Shown here: piece after piece, positions 21,401 to 33,400 of the stretch
Layout: every line of letters starts with the position of its first letter
Numbering within the stretch: the first letter of the stretch is position 1
DNA from: Diphasiastrum complanatum
Taxonomy: Eukaryota > Streptophyta > Lycopodiopsida > Lycopodiales > Lycopodiaceae
Length of the DNA: 64,000 bases
Assembly: GCA_029204225.1 (NCBI GenBank)
Contig: CM055109.1
Span: 36,492,991 to 36,556,990 of the forward strand
Direction: 5' to 3'
Translations under genes and position numbers: made by a program
The notes under the pieces: generated by a model
Databases searched by the model: none
Told to the model about the DNA's origin: nothing
What the model saw: only the letters and a program-made list of their open reading frames with translations

Positions 21401-24400
21401 GGCATATTTTGAACTGGCGAAATTGCTAGTTTGTCTCATTCAAGTGTGAGATGGTTGGAAACCTGTGGTTTCAATCATAACCTAAGCCAACATGGTAGAC
21501 CAATCAGACCCCGATCTTAGGGAATCTGGAGGGACCATCAAAGCCTGAAAGTAGCTGTCACAAGTGACTCAGAGGATATAAACACTAACTGCCAATAAGA
21601 CGGCCATGCCTAATGCAATCATGTCTGACGCAACCATGCCAACCCTCGATATTGAATCATCATAAAAGTAGACACCTTAATGCACAGAAAGGGATCCATA
21701 ATGCCCCCAATAATAGGGGGACAACAGGGATTAAAGCCCTCATAGTGGTTGTAAAGCTGCCGCAACAGTGCCGGAATCCTATAGCAAATAACAACCATCA
21801 GAGGAACGCAGGCCTCTGCCTTATTGGCAGCAACTTGATATGCTCCTTTGGACATGCATATACCACATCATTTTGATCCAAGTGCTCATGTATAAGCTCT
21901 GAAAAAGTGGCATTATGAATGGCTGCAATTTAATGAAAGCTTTGTATCATTGCATCATCTCTACAAACTGCATCCTCATGACACTGATCCAATTCACTGA
22001 AATGTATGCTCGTATGCTGTATTTTTAGTCCTATTGATGCTGTGGATCCCCATACTGCGTAAGCTTTAGTTCTGTTGTAAGAGAAGGAAAATTTTGGAAC
22101 AATGACAATGGGAGGAATGACAGTAGGTATAATATGTACAAATTTTGGAACAGCATGTGACTTACTTGTGTTGCCTCTGTTTGTGTCAAATGACACTGGT
22201 CGATTACTCATATGGGAAAGTTACCATGATCTTGTGGATATCCTGCATCTAGAACATCTGCATATGCACGTGTCTTTTGATCAATCGGATCTTAAACCTA
22301 AACTTCCAAACTTTCAATGAACTGGTAAAAAGTCATGACTCATAATGAAATAGTTAGAACCTGCAATGCAACAGTGACAACTCTCAATGAACGGGTCAGA
22401 TTCAGCATTCATTTCACTTAATTTCTCTCTAAGGAGTTGCAACTTTTTTTGATCAAGGAACATGATTATGGGTTGAAGGACAACACAAAGACCTATTATA
22501 GGAAAGACACTGATGGAAGGGGATCCTCACAAAAGTATTCAGAACTGTTTAACAGATGAAGTGAAAAACCCCTAAAGTATGGAGTTTTGGTTTCCTTAAC
22601 CTTTAAATTTTAGGCTGACATGCCGTAGAATGCAACGTAAGTGACTCGCTGTAGGAAGAGTAACAATCTAAAAACACAGCTCAAAAACATAAAAAAAGAT
22701 GAAGTTTAAAAAGTCAGGGAAAGTTGGAATTTAAGAAAGTGAACTTTTACGTCCTAGATTGAAGAGCTGTAAATTGCAGTAGAAAGTTGGAAATCAAGAA
22801 AGTGAACTTCTACTTATAAGATTTAAGATCTGTAGACTGCAGTAGAAGCGGTCTTCCATAGGAAGAAGAATGATTTAGAATTTTCCAAAAGAGGATGCAA
22901 AAAAGTATGAAACAGAAGTCCTAAAATAGGAAGAAACTTGACATTTCAAATCTGAGCGTCTACATAGAATCAAGACGTGTGGAGTGCATGAGAAGCACCC
23001 TGTCGTGGTAAGATCATTGATTTAATAATCTCCACAAAACCATTGAAAAAAGTATCACAGTGACAACATTGACATAAACCTAGTACATTTGCAGTTTTGT
23101 TTCCCTATCTTTTATTTCTTAAAAACAAAACTATTTGACATATTCTTGGCTGCCCAGTCAATAGAAAAATGGAGATTCGACAATTGCAGAGAAAATTAGA
23201 GCACAAAGAAGAAAAAAAATGGAAATCCGACAATTGTAGAGAAAGCCAGCGCTCAAAGAAGAACATCAGGATTTTATTGCCAAAATGGTCATTTGACTCA
23301 AAAGTTCTCAATACAGATGGATATAAAGATTATAAAAGCTAGTGTTCACATGAAAAGCACTACGACACCAAGCTACAAGCACATCACATATTAGAGAGGA
23401 GAATGCAAAAGTATTGATGTACCATGGAAATCCAACAATTGTAGAGAAAGCCAGCTCTCAAAGAAGAACATTAGGGTTTTATTGCCAAAATGGTCATTTG
23501 ATTCAAAAGTTCTCAGTACAGATGGATATAAAGATTACAAAAGCTAGTGTCCAATAGCTCTTCACATGAAAAGCACTATGACACCAAGCTACAAGCACAT
23601 CACATATTACAGAGGAGAATGCAAATATACTGATGTACCAAGGAAGCAACAATCATAGTCAATGAAAATTTTAATGGTCACCACAAGAGTTTGATGGTTG
23701 CAAGCTAACTGAGTTGATAAAAAAAGCTAGTTGATTCTAAATTGAGCTACCGAAACCAATTGAATCAAAAGCCAAGTAATTAATAAACCAAAAGCTTCTG
23801 ACGAGTCTTTCAGTCATATTTGCTAGTAGGTCCATCCATTACCGTTAGGCCCGTGCCTACCACCTTTCAGGGACCCAATATGACCAAATAACTTAAAATA
23901 TGACTGGATACTTAATCATATCAAATAGGAGCTCAAGTACCTGAAGTACAATACCAACTCAAAGGCTGCAGGCCTAGGGCTCAAAATGCTGTGCATGATA
24001 CATAAATATCCCATAACTTGTACATATTAGAGTCTTTAAAATGGGGTCATTTGAATGCCTTTATAACTTGGAATAGTACACTTGTTGCCTAAAAGGTCTA
24101 GTTGTAGACTACGATATTGTATAACATGAAATGGAAAATAAATTGAAATCACTATAATACATTGTAGAATATGGAACAATTGTTCCTTGAGCACTCGAAC
24201 TTTCTCGTGTGTCCTTTTTGTGCAGTCGAGTGAATCAAGCTTCAAATTTCAAGATGATGAAAGGAGCACTTAACGCCATTTATGAAATTCAGAAAATAGA
24301 TAATTGCAGAGTCGTCTATCAACACTTCAAGCTGATTAACAAAAATCACAAAGGTTTGACCCATAGATCCAGCGGTACCAGGATCCGCGGATCCCGGTAC

Positions 24401-27400
24401 CGCGGATCCAGTGTGGTACCGCGGATCCATACTGATCCGCGGTACCACAATATATATTATTTTTTAATATATAATATTTTTTAATATTTAATATATTAAT
24501 ATTTTCTTTTTTAACCTAATCCCCCCCCTCGCTTCATCTCTCTCCCTGCCCGTCGCCCTACTGTCCGCGCCCTCCCTGCTGTCCGCGCCCTCTCTGTTGT
24601 ATGCCCATCGCCCTACTGTCCGCGCCCTCCCGACTGTCTTCGCATTGCACTGATCGCGTCCTCCCCTGCTATTGCTATTTCGGCCTTTATTGTGGTTTTT
24701 TCAAGCCTTCCGACTCCTATCGCACCCACAGAGATCTCTGCCTTCTTTCCCCAGTCCTTTCTACAGAGATGGTGCATTCCAACCTTGCCGATCTGTGGGA
24801 CGAGGTGGACATTGTCAAGCGGGTTCCCGACAAGTCTAACAAGTCCGGTGCAAGGATAGTGCGCTGTCAATATTGCCTGACCGAGTTCGTTGCCACCCTC
24901 ACTCGCCTTAAAGGCCACCTACTCGGCGCACGCGCGAGAGATGGTGGCGCACTGAATGCTGCCCCCTAGACCAGCATGTCCGTTCCCGTCAGGCAGCGAC
25001 TTTGGATACCTACGGGCCACGTCTTGTGGCGGGGGAGAACACCATTTCGGAGGGTGTTCTTCGGTTTTGCACCGCTCCTTACGTGGTTGACCCCGAGTTG
25101 TTGCCTGCTTGGCTGGCACGCACGAGGAGAGGGAGTGCATCCTCGTCCAGTCCCTTTGCCCCTCATCCCTCTCAGACAGTTCCGCCTCACGCACCCCCAT
25201 CTGCACCCATTCCGGTGGATCCTGTCCCACCGCGTCCGCCAGTTGCCACTGTGGTTCCACCACCACCTATTGTTGCTCGCACTCCCCCAGTTTACGACTT
25301 TCTCATGGACTCTCCGCCTCTTGAAGAAGAGCAGGCCCCGGATGCCAGTGACGAGGCCTTCTAGGATGTTGAGGAGATCCCTTCCTCCCTCCCTTCACAT
25401 CCGGATGACCTCCCTACCCACCAGTTTTCGTATCCCATGCCAGATGTCCACCCTCCACCAGTGTACCCCACTTATGCTGCTGCACCCATCCCGGCCAGTG
25501 CATCCCACTCTCCTCATTCCACGTCTACAGCTGATGCATCCACTAGTGCCCAGCTTGTCGCGTCATCATCCATTCCCGTCACGTTTGGTGCACCGTGCTG
25601 GAGGTCCGCTACCTGTCGCCCAGCTGGGAGAGTTCTTAGGCAACAAAGCATTCGCGGCGCGCATCAGCCGCACATGGATAGAGAGGCCACACAGGCCGTG
25701 GCCAGTTTGATTTATGAGCTGAACCTTCCATTTGCCATCACCGACTCCGAGCCCTTCAGAAGGGCCTTTCGCCTTGCACAATCTGTCAGCCCTAGCTGGA
25801 GAGTCCCTAGTTCAGAGGTTGTCCGCACACACATGCTGAGGGATAGGGTCGAGTCATTGTCTAGAGAGATGGAGCCTCTACGTCGCCACTGGGCCACTTA
25901 CGGTTGCAGCATCATGTCTGATGGCTGGACTGATGTCAGGAGGAGGCCGATTCAACATATTGGTCTCCAGCTGCATGGGCACATAGTTTTTGAGGGCAGT
26001 GGATTGCAGCAGGGGGGGGAGAGTCATATCTGCAGAGTTCATGTTTGATGTCATCAAGTCTTCCATCCTGTCCATAGGCCCACAACATGTCGTCACAGTG
26101 GTGACGGACAATGCCACGAACTGCATTCAGATGGGTGTACTGCTAGAGGCCGAGTTCCCTCACACTGTTCATACCCCCTGTGCCGCGCACGACATAGACC
26201 TTCTGATGGGGGACATAGGTGCACTTCCCTGGGTTAGAGCCATCGTCCGGGAGGCCCTCTTCCTGGTGACTTTTGTCACCAGGAAGAGGCGTGTTCTTGC
26301 CATGTTCCGGGTGTTCAGCCATCTAGACCTCCGTAAGCCAGCCCCCACACGCTTTGCATTCGACTTGGTGGTCATCGACCGTCTGATCAGGTGTAGGGCG
26401 CAGCTTCTACAGATGGTTGCCAGTGATCTTTGGTGTGCCAGTACATTTCTGCGCACTGAGGATGGGGAGCACTTTTCTTCCACGGTGAGGGGAGACCAGT
26501 TCTGGAGGGATGCACAGACATTGTCAGGACTGCTTCGACCACTTTACATTGTGCTCCGCATGGCTGACAGCGAGGGGTCGACACTTGGACTGGTATATGA
26601 GCTCATGGACCGGATTGGACAGTTCCTGCAGCTGCCCATCTTGCAGCCAGAGAGGTAAGTGGTATAGTAATGTAATTGGCCTTTACCTTTTTAGTAATTG
26701 CTAGTTTGTTTTTCTGTCAATGTTAAGTTTTTACGTAATGCCCTACACCACATGCCTCTCACCTGCAAGATGACCGAGCTAAAGTTCATCTGGGAGACGC
26801 GGTGGAACTACTTCCACAGGAGTATCCACAGCGTTGCACACATACGACATCCCCTCTTCCTCTCTCCGACACAGATCGCAGACAGGGAGCTCGAGGCCGA
26901 TTGGCTTCAGTACATTCACAGAGTGGGTCCACACATTGGTTTGGATCCTATCAGGCTCATGGAGGAGCTCGTTGCATTTCGTTTTGGCATGGGCACATTT
27001 GGCCACCCGGCTGCTCAGGATCCAGAGAGGAGGCAACTACCCATTACCTGGTGGACCATGTTCGGTAGCACATACCCATCTATACAGCGTCTTGCACTGC
27101 GTGTCCTTTCTCAGGTATGCATCTCATTTTATCCTCCATTGCTGTGTTTCGTTGAAGACAATGTGCTGAAGTATTTCAATGCACGTACGACAGGACTGTG
27201 CTGCCTCCGTGTGTGAGCGTAATTGGAGCACATGGCACTCATTCACACGAGGAGAAGAAACCGGTTGTCAGTGAGTCAGTTGGAGCGGTTGGTGTTCTGT
27301 AGCACCAACGCACGTCTCGCCAGGAGACTTCCGACCATTACGAGCGCATTGCAGGTGATAAGCTAATCTCTCATAGCATGTTGGTTGACTCCTGGTATGT

Positions 27401-30400
27401 TGGTTTCATTTCTTGATAGAGTTGTCTCCTTGACATGCAAATTTTAAATCTTGCAGACGAAGATATATGATTTGGAGCGCCAGGTTGACTTGCCTACGGA
27501 CAGTACCCATCCCATGCCTGCAGATGACCTGGGCACACAGTTGATGGCAGAGAGAGAGAGGGAGCTTGCCGAGATGAGAGAGAGAGAGAGCTTGGGCTTG
27601 AGCACAGAGAGCCTCCATTGTACGAGGCAGATGAGCCAGTGTCAAAGGATGATCAGGATGAGGATGAGCCCATTCGGGTTGTGTTTGCAAGATCAGAGCG
27701 GGATGAGGCATCTGATACAGGTGTTGGGCACACGCCTAGAGCAGGGGTCACAGGTGCATCACGTGGTAGAGGTGGGACACATGCCACAGATTATACCGGG
27801 AGACGGGCAGGGCACACGGGGGGGGCAGTGGCATACCTTCTTATGTTGATATGATGGAGGAGGCTCTTGATAGGGGGCAGAGTGATTTGGGTTTACCTTC
27901 CGCAGCTGCTTGGATGCGTGCATCACAGAGCCATAGGCATTTCTATGACAACACACCAGAGGAGTCACCAGATGACTTTGATTGTACCGATGGGGAGGCC
28001 ATGCAGGGTCCGCATGGTGCACAGGATGAGGCACGGGATGATCCAGAGGATGGTGCTCATGATGAGTCCCAGAGCCCAGAGCATTTGTATTCGGATGCCC
28101 AGCTGGACGACTTGATTGCAGACTTGGATTCAGAGGCCCAGCAGATGCCGAGCGTCAGGGCACCCCCATCCTCTCTAGCCAGCATGCCCTACACAGAGTC
28201 TCAGCCAGAGCAGCTACACGAGGTGCCTGCAGTTCCTTCAGTTCCTCAGAGGGTGTATGTGCGTCGCACAGCACCCCCAGTGCCACCGATACCGTTGAGG
28301 CCTGCAGCCCCTTCATCGCCATCCACTTTTGCAACAGCAGGTCTCCATGGCAGGCCACCATCTGTGCCCAGATCTTCTCTTGCAGCACCCACATCTACAG
28401 ACGCTCCTCCAGTGGCAGCACCCACAGCACATCCTCCTCCATTGGCAGCACCCACGGCACCGGCTCCTCCTTTGGCAGCACCCACAACACCGGCTCCTCT
28501 GGCAACACCCAGGATGTACGAGTACCGTCCACGACAGTGCCCCACTCCTCGGACCTATTCTCCACTATCTAGTTCCTCCACCAGCAGCAGGCCCACGGGC
28601 ACACACTTCTCGGACCTATCCTCCACTATCAGCTGCACAGGGACACCCATCTTTAGCTACTCTATTCCAGCCGGCCGCAGCTTGGGCCCAGCCTAGTCAG
28701 CCAGGTGATCTACATGGAGGTGATGAGGCATTGACGGCTCTCCTCGTCCACAAGAGGCCAGGAAGGCCCAAGGGTGCACCGAACAAGAAAGGCAGGGCGC
28801 AGAAACTGCCAGAGAAGAGAGGACGACCTCGCAGGGCTCCAGTTGCTGGTAGAGGTGCAGTATTACAGCCAGCTGCAGCAGGTGTTGTTGGTTTAGCCTG
28901 CTTGGGGGCTGATGCGGAGGCAGATTGGGAGGATGAGGATGACGAGTCTTCCCCCTCGGATACACAGCCCATGCCAGTAACAGACAGACATAGATATCAG
29001 TTGCGAGAGTCAGCTCGGGGCCCTGAGTTGTCTCCGGAGCATTCGTCTGAGTTTGAGGCAGAGCATTGATTGTAGCTCTATCATTTTATTTTTAGCAGTT
29101 TGATATCATGTTCCATGTTTGGCGGCCAGATGGTCGAACACTGTATTCAGACCATTTTTCATATTATATTTAGTGTTGGACATATTCTATTCACTGCACA
29201 ATGTGTATTTGTCAATTCGTAATTGTGATGTTCTACTTGCAGTTTTACTTCAAATGATGTGGGCATGTTTTCAATTAGTTTTCACTACAGAGTTTGAGAG
29301 CATATGCAGAACACAGAAATACAACCCCCTTGATAGCATTTCATAATCACATACATCAGATTGCAATACACAAGGCACGCATTCCACAAAAAACACACCG
29401 TACATTAATTCATCAGATGTATCAAAATTACAATACGTATTCCCGCCGCATACGGCTGGGGCTGTTCTTTACACCATGCTAGACACTAAATATTGCCTCA
29501 TCTACTGATGAACATTACATAACAACAGTCAGCCACATATGGCTAGACCCCATCTATGCTAAACATTCCTATGGATCCTCCACTGACTCCTTGCCCTCGT
29601 CAGGAGCATTGTTATGTCGCTCTCGCTCTGCCTCCCGGTTAGCCCGAGCTGCCTCCTGGTCAGCCCGACGTCTGGCCGCCCTTTCCCTGACCATGATGAG
29701 TTGCCGTCGTGTGAAATTCATTCCGATCTGCTCATCCAAATCCAGCTCGACAGCGGGGGCGGGGGCCACAGCGGGGGAGGGGATCTGCAGCGCTGGGTGT
29801 CTATCCCGATTTTGTCGCAGCATCTCTGCAATGTCTGCCTCTTGCTTCCGATGCCTTTCGTTGTGCCTTTGGACCTCTTCCTCAAGCTTCCTCCTGGCTT
29901 CGCCCTCCGCCATCTCACGACACCCTGTTGCTCGAAATGACCCTCACAGCCTCTCACAGCCTCTCACTGGCTCTCTCACAGCCTCTCACTCGGTCTGTGA
30001 CAGCAGCCTCTCACAATGCCTCTCTCTCACAGCCTCCCACTGGCTCTCCCTCACAGCTTCTCACAATGCCTCTCACAGCCTCTCACTGGCTCTCTCACTG
30101 TCTCGTGAGTGCCTATTTAACCCCACAGCCTGTTTCCCAATTTGCTTTTGTTGATGATCCCATGTGCTACTGTACCTGCCCCATGTATTGCTCCCCCACA
30201 TGCTGCACTCCGATTGGGTCCATAGTCTGCTCCTCCACAGTGCCCATGTGACGGTGTACCTGTCCGGATGTATTGCTCCCCCACATGCTGCACTCCGATT
30301 GGGTCCATGGTCTGCTCCTCCACAGTGCCCATGTGCTACTGTACCTGCCCCATGTATTGCTCCCCCACATGCTGCACTCCGATTGGGTCCATGGTCTGCT

Positions 30401-33400
30401 CCTCCACAGTGCCCATGTGCTATTGTACCTGCCCCATGTGCTGATCCCCCACATGCTGCACTCCGATTGGGTCCATGGTTTGCTCCTCCACAGTGCCCAT
30501 GTGCTACTGTACCTGCCCCATGTATTGCTCCCCCACATGCTGCACTCCGATTGGGTCCGTGGTTTGCTCCCCCACAGTGCCCATGTGATGGTCTACCTGT
30601 CCGGATTTGCTGCCCCCCCACATGCTGCACTCCCATTGATCACCAGGTCTGCTCTCCCACAGTGCCCCCAATACAGTCCCCCTGTACAGTAACAACTTTT
30701 TTCTAAACCGTACCCCTTTTTTTTCCTGAATTTTTTACCTACTTTTAGCCTATTAAAAGGGGTTTTTTTTTTTTTTAAAATAATAAAAAATATTATTTTT
30801 GTGGTGCCGCCCTGGTACCGCTGGTCTGAGGGCGGCACCATAACCGCGGTACCACCATTATGGTACCGCGGTACCATAATGGCGGTACCACGTGCCACTA
30901 TGGTCTGACCATCTAATTTCATTGTTAGGTTTTAACCATCTCTTGGCTTGCCAAGAGAACACATCTCATGTTGGTAAAACATGTGATAATTTTATAATCC
31001 TTTAAATTGCAAGCCTGGACTCTAGTATTTTGTAACAATGCCACCAAGGATTATCATAAAAATGCATTACTTTTTTTGCAAATAATACATCAAATATGTC
31101 TACTCCATAATATATCAACTCTATCAAATATGTCAACATCAAATAATATATCATGATGCAACTCCATCCACCTAGCGGACCATGGATGCAAGTTGCACAA
31201 TCTGTACTCACCAAATGCATGCTAATAAAGGCACATGCACAACCATGTACACACATGATGTACACACATGCGTGACTGAATGCATAGGTGGAGATGAGGG
31301 ACAAGCTAGGAAGTTTGATTATGGGATTGGCACACCAAAATCTTCTTCGGTAGGAAAACATTTCAGTGATTTGTACGGACCTCTGATCATCTCCCATTGA
31401 GTGATTAGTACCTTCGTTTACTGGAGTGTTTGATACATTCAAGCCTCAACTACTAAGTTACTCCATTTAGTAAACAATGCATCCATCTACCCTAGATAGT
31501 TAGTACTGTCGACTGCTCAAAGTTGTGAATGCAAAAAAACCACATCTGACTATTCATGCAGTCAGCAACATTTGACTACACTAAGCGATCGGTCCATTTG
31601 ATTACTTACACATGCACCCAAACCATGAAGGTGGCTAGCTACTTACATGCAAAATACATTCTTACATTCGGGATCACTTAACAGTTACGACATACATCTG
31701 GTATATTAAGAAAGATGCTACAACGTTACGAAACCAAAATATCAATCAAAACATTTTGAAATGTTGAATGATAAGTCATATGGAAATGTTCTAAAGTTTA
31801 GTTTAGTACACCATGGTGTTAGTGAACTTAACTGTGGCTTTGATAGAGGAGCTCTTTATTGTGGCTATAGCTCATATAGTGGTGGAGCCAGGATAGGTCA
31901 AAATGACTCATGGCATATGCGTATATTCGTGCCTAAGTTAATCATGGTGTACGAGGGTCTTAGGCCAGATTGTCAATACTCTTGACACAATGATAAGATG
32001 TTTTTTGTCACATGTTGAGAGAGGGTGCTGTGTGAGAGATCCTAGCACACCTAGAATGCATGTATTTTGAACTAACCTTATGTCTTGTGACATAAGAGTA
32101 CAGCAAAATCAGAAATAATTCAAATATTTGTATGGAAGTACAGTGGCAACATTGGTAGCCATTCAGTTGGGCTTTTGGTTAGGGCATGCACATGTTGTAC
32201 TTCTGTTGTGTTCATGATCAGTTAAGGTGCAGAGCTTTTGCGTTGAGCTTTGAAATCACGTGCGGAATATTCAATTGTTGTGATTCAAATCCCTGTTAAG
32301 TACTGTAGAGAAGTATGCCCAATAATTCTAGATGGTATCAGACTTGTGTCACGTGTGTGTTTATGTATGACCATACCTTAGTTACAACATGATACTACAG
32401 CTAAGTGTTTGTTGGTTCTTGTGGTTAATCCAAGTGCCAATGGTTGGATCTTGAGTCTAATATTTTGTGATTAGGGCTTCATGTGTGATTGTTGTGAATT
32501 TATTTTGAGTTGAGATAATCCTTCAATTGTGCTTGTAGAGAAGTGAGATACAACCCTTTTGTGTGTGTTATGGGCTCCTGTTACACTCAGCAGAACCTTT
32601 AGAGCGTCCAAGTCAAGAATTTCCCTCAAATTTTCTTGAGAGAACCTAAGAATGTGTAAATTTTTGGTTCGAGGCTTCAACCTAACATGTCTTGGGAACA
32701 AGAAACTCTAAGAAGGGTTTGTGAAAGTTGTTTGTGGTTGTGTGAAATCAATTGCATGAAGAACAACCAAGGGCTTGCATAAAGGCCCACGAATTGGTTT
32801 TTTGAAAGTTAATGCCATTTCATACATGGTTTTCTGAAAGTTTGAACCTTTTTGAGAGAGAGAATCTCATGTGACAAGATCACACAGTTGTGGACTGTGT
32901 TGTGTAAGGGGATATGGAATCCTAAAATCGTTTTGTTAAGATTGTCGTTTGTGCAAATTGATCGGAGAACTTATGCGAGAAGATTACTGCCCAAGGGGAG
33001 TAAATCATTCAAATTTGAAGGAGATTGTACCTGTAATGTATTCTTACCAGACAGTTGTACCTGTCTCTTAGAGATCAGTATTTTTCCAACATATTGAGCA
33101 ATAAAAGGTGGTTTATGAATGCCTTCCAAGGCAGAATCAAATTTACAAAAGGTGGAAAATCAGCAATATGGTGGTTTGACCAGGTGGAAACAACAGAAGC
33201 AAGGCAATTACAGGTCATGCCAGGTACAAGCAGGTCAGTACAGAAAATTAACATGTTGCTGTATTAACAAAAGCTGCTATTATAGTTGGTCAGATCAGAC
33301 TACAGGCAACAAGGAAAAGTAATTGTTGTATTTCCAGCTGTTACACAATAGCACAGCAAACAAAAATCAAGTGGAAATCACAGTTCTTAAGGTGGCTATA

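Larger units (their letters stand above)
19610..24353 (+). other. Last intron, part before the hAT element
   Basis: This holds 4.7 kb of AT-rich noncoding sequence with a G-rich run (20849), two diverged copies of a 380-bp repeat, a 63-bp tandem pair at 22721-22848 and a 205-bp tandem pair at 23219-23641. Many short frames exist but none has a recognisable motif. Confidence 0.7.
24362..30902 (+). mobile_element. Complete hAT DNA transposon, 6.5 kb
   Basis: The element begins catag and ends ctatg, and is flanked by 8-bp direct repeats gtttgacc (24354-24361) and gtctgacc (30903-30910) that differ at one base; 8-bp duplications are the hallmark of hAT. Both ends carry clusters of ggtaccgcgg. 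Inside are a BED/DUF659/hATC transposase gene, a long C-terminal exon with AT-hooks, an opposing small ORF and an 84-bp minisatellite. It is much more GC-rich than the host intron. It sits within the last intron of the FAM114-like gene in the same orientation. The transposase is broken by several frameshifts. Confidence 0.9.

Noticed and set aside
30073-30706. Long open frames on both strands (up to 187 codons)
   Set aside because: They run through the 84-bp minisatellite, whose period is a multiple of 3, and the predicted proteins are simple 28-residue repeats in several frames at once.
32333-32345. tggtatcagactt as a primer-binding site
   Set aside because: The match to the tRNA-Met site is partial and no LTR end or gag is found beside it.
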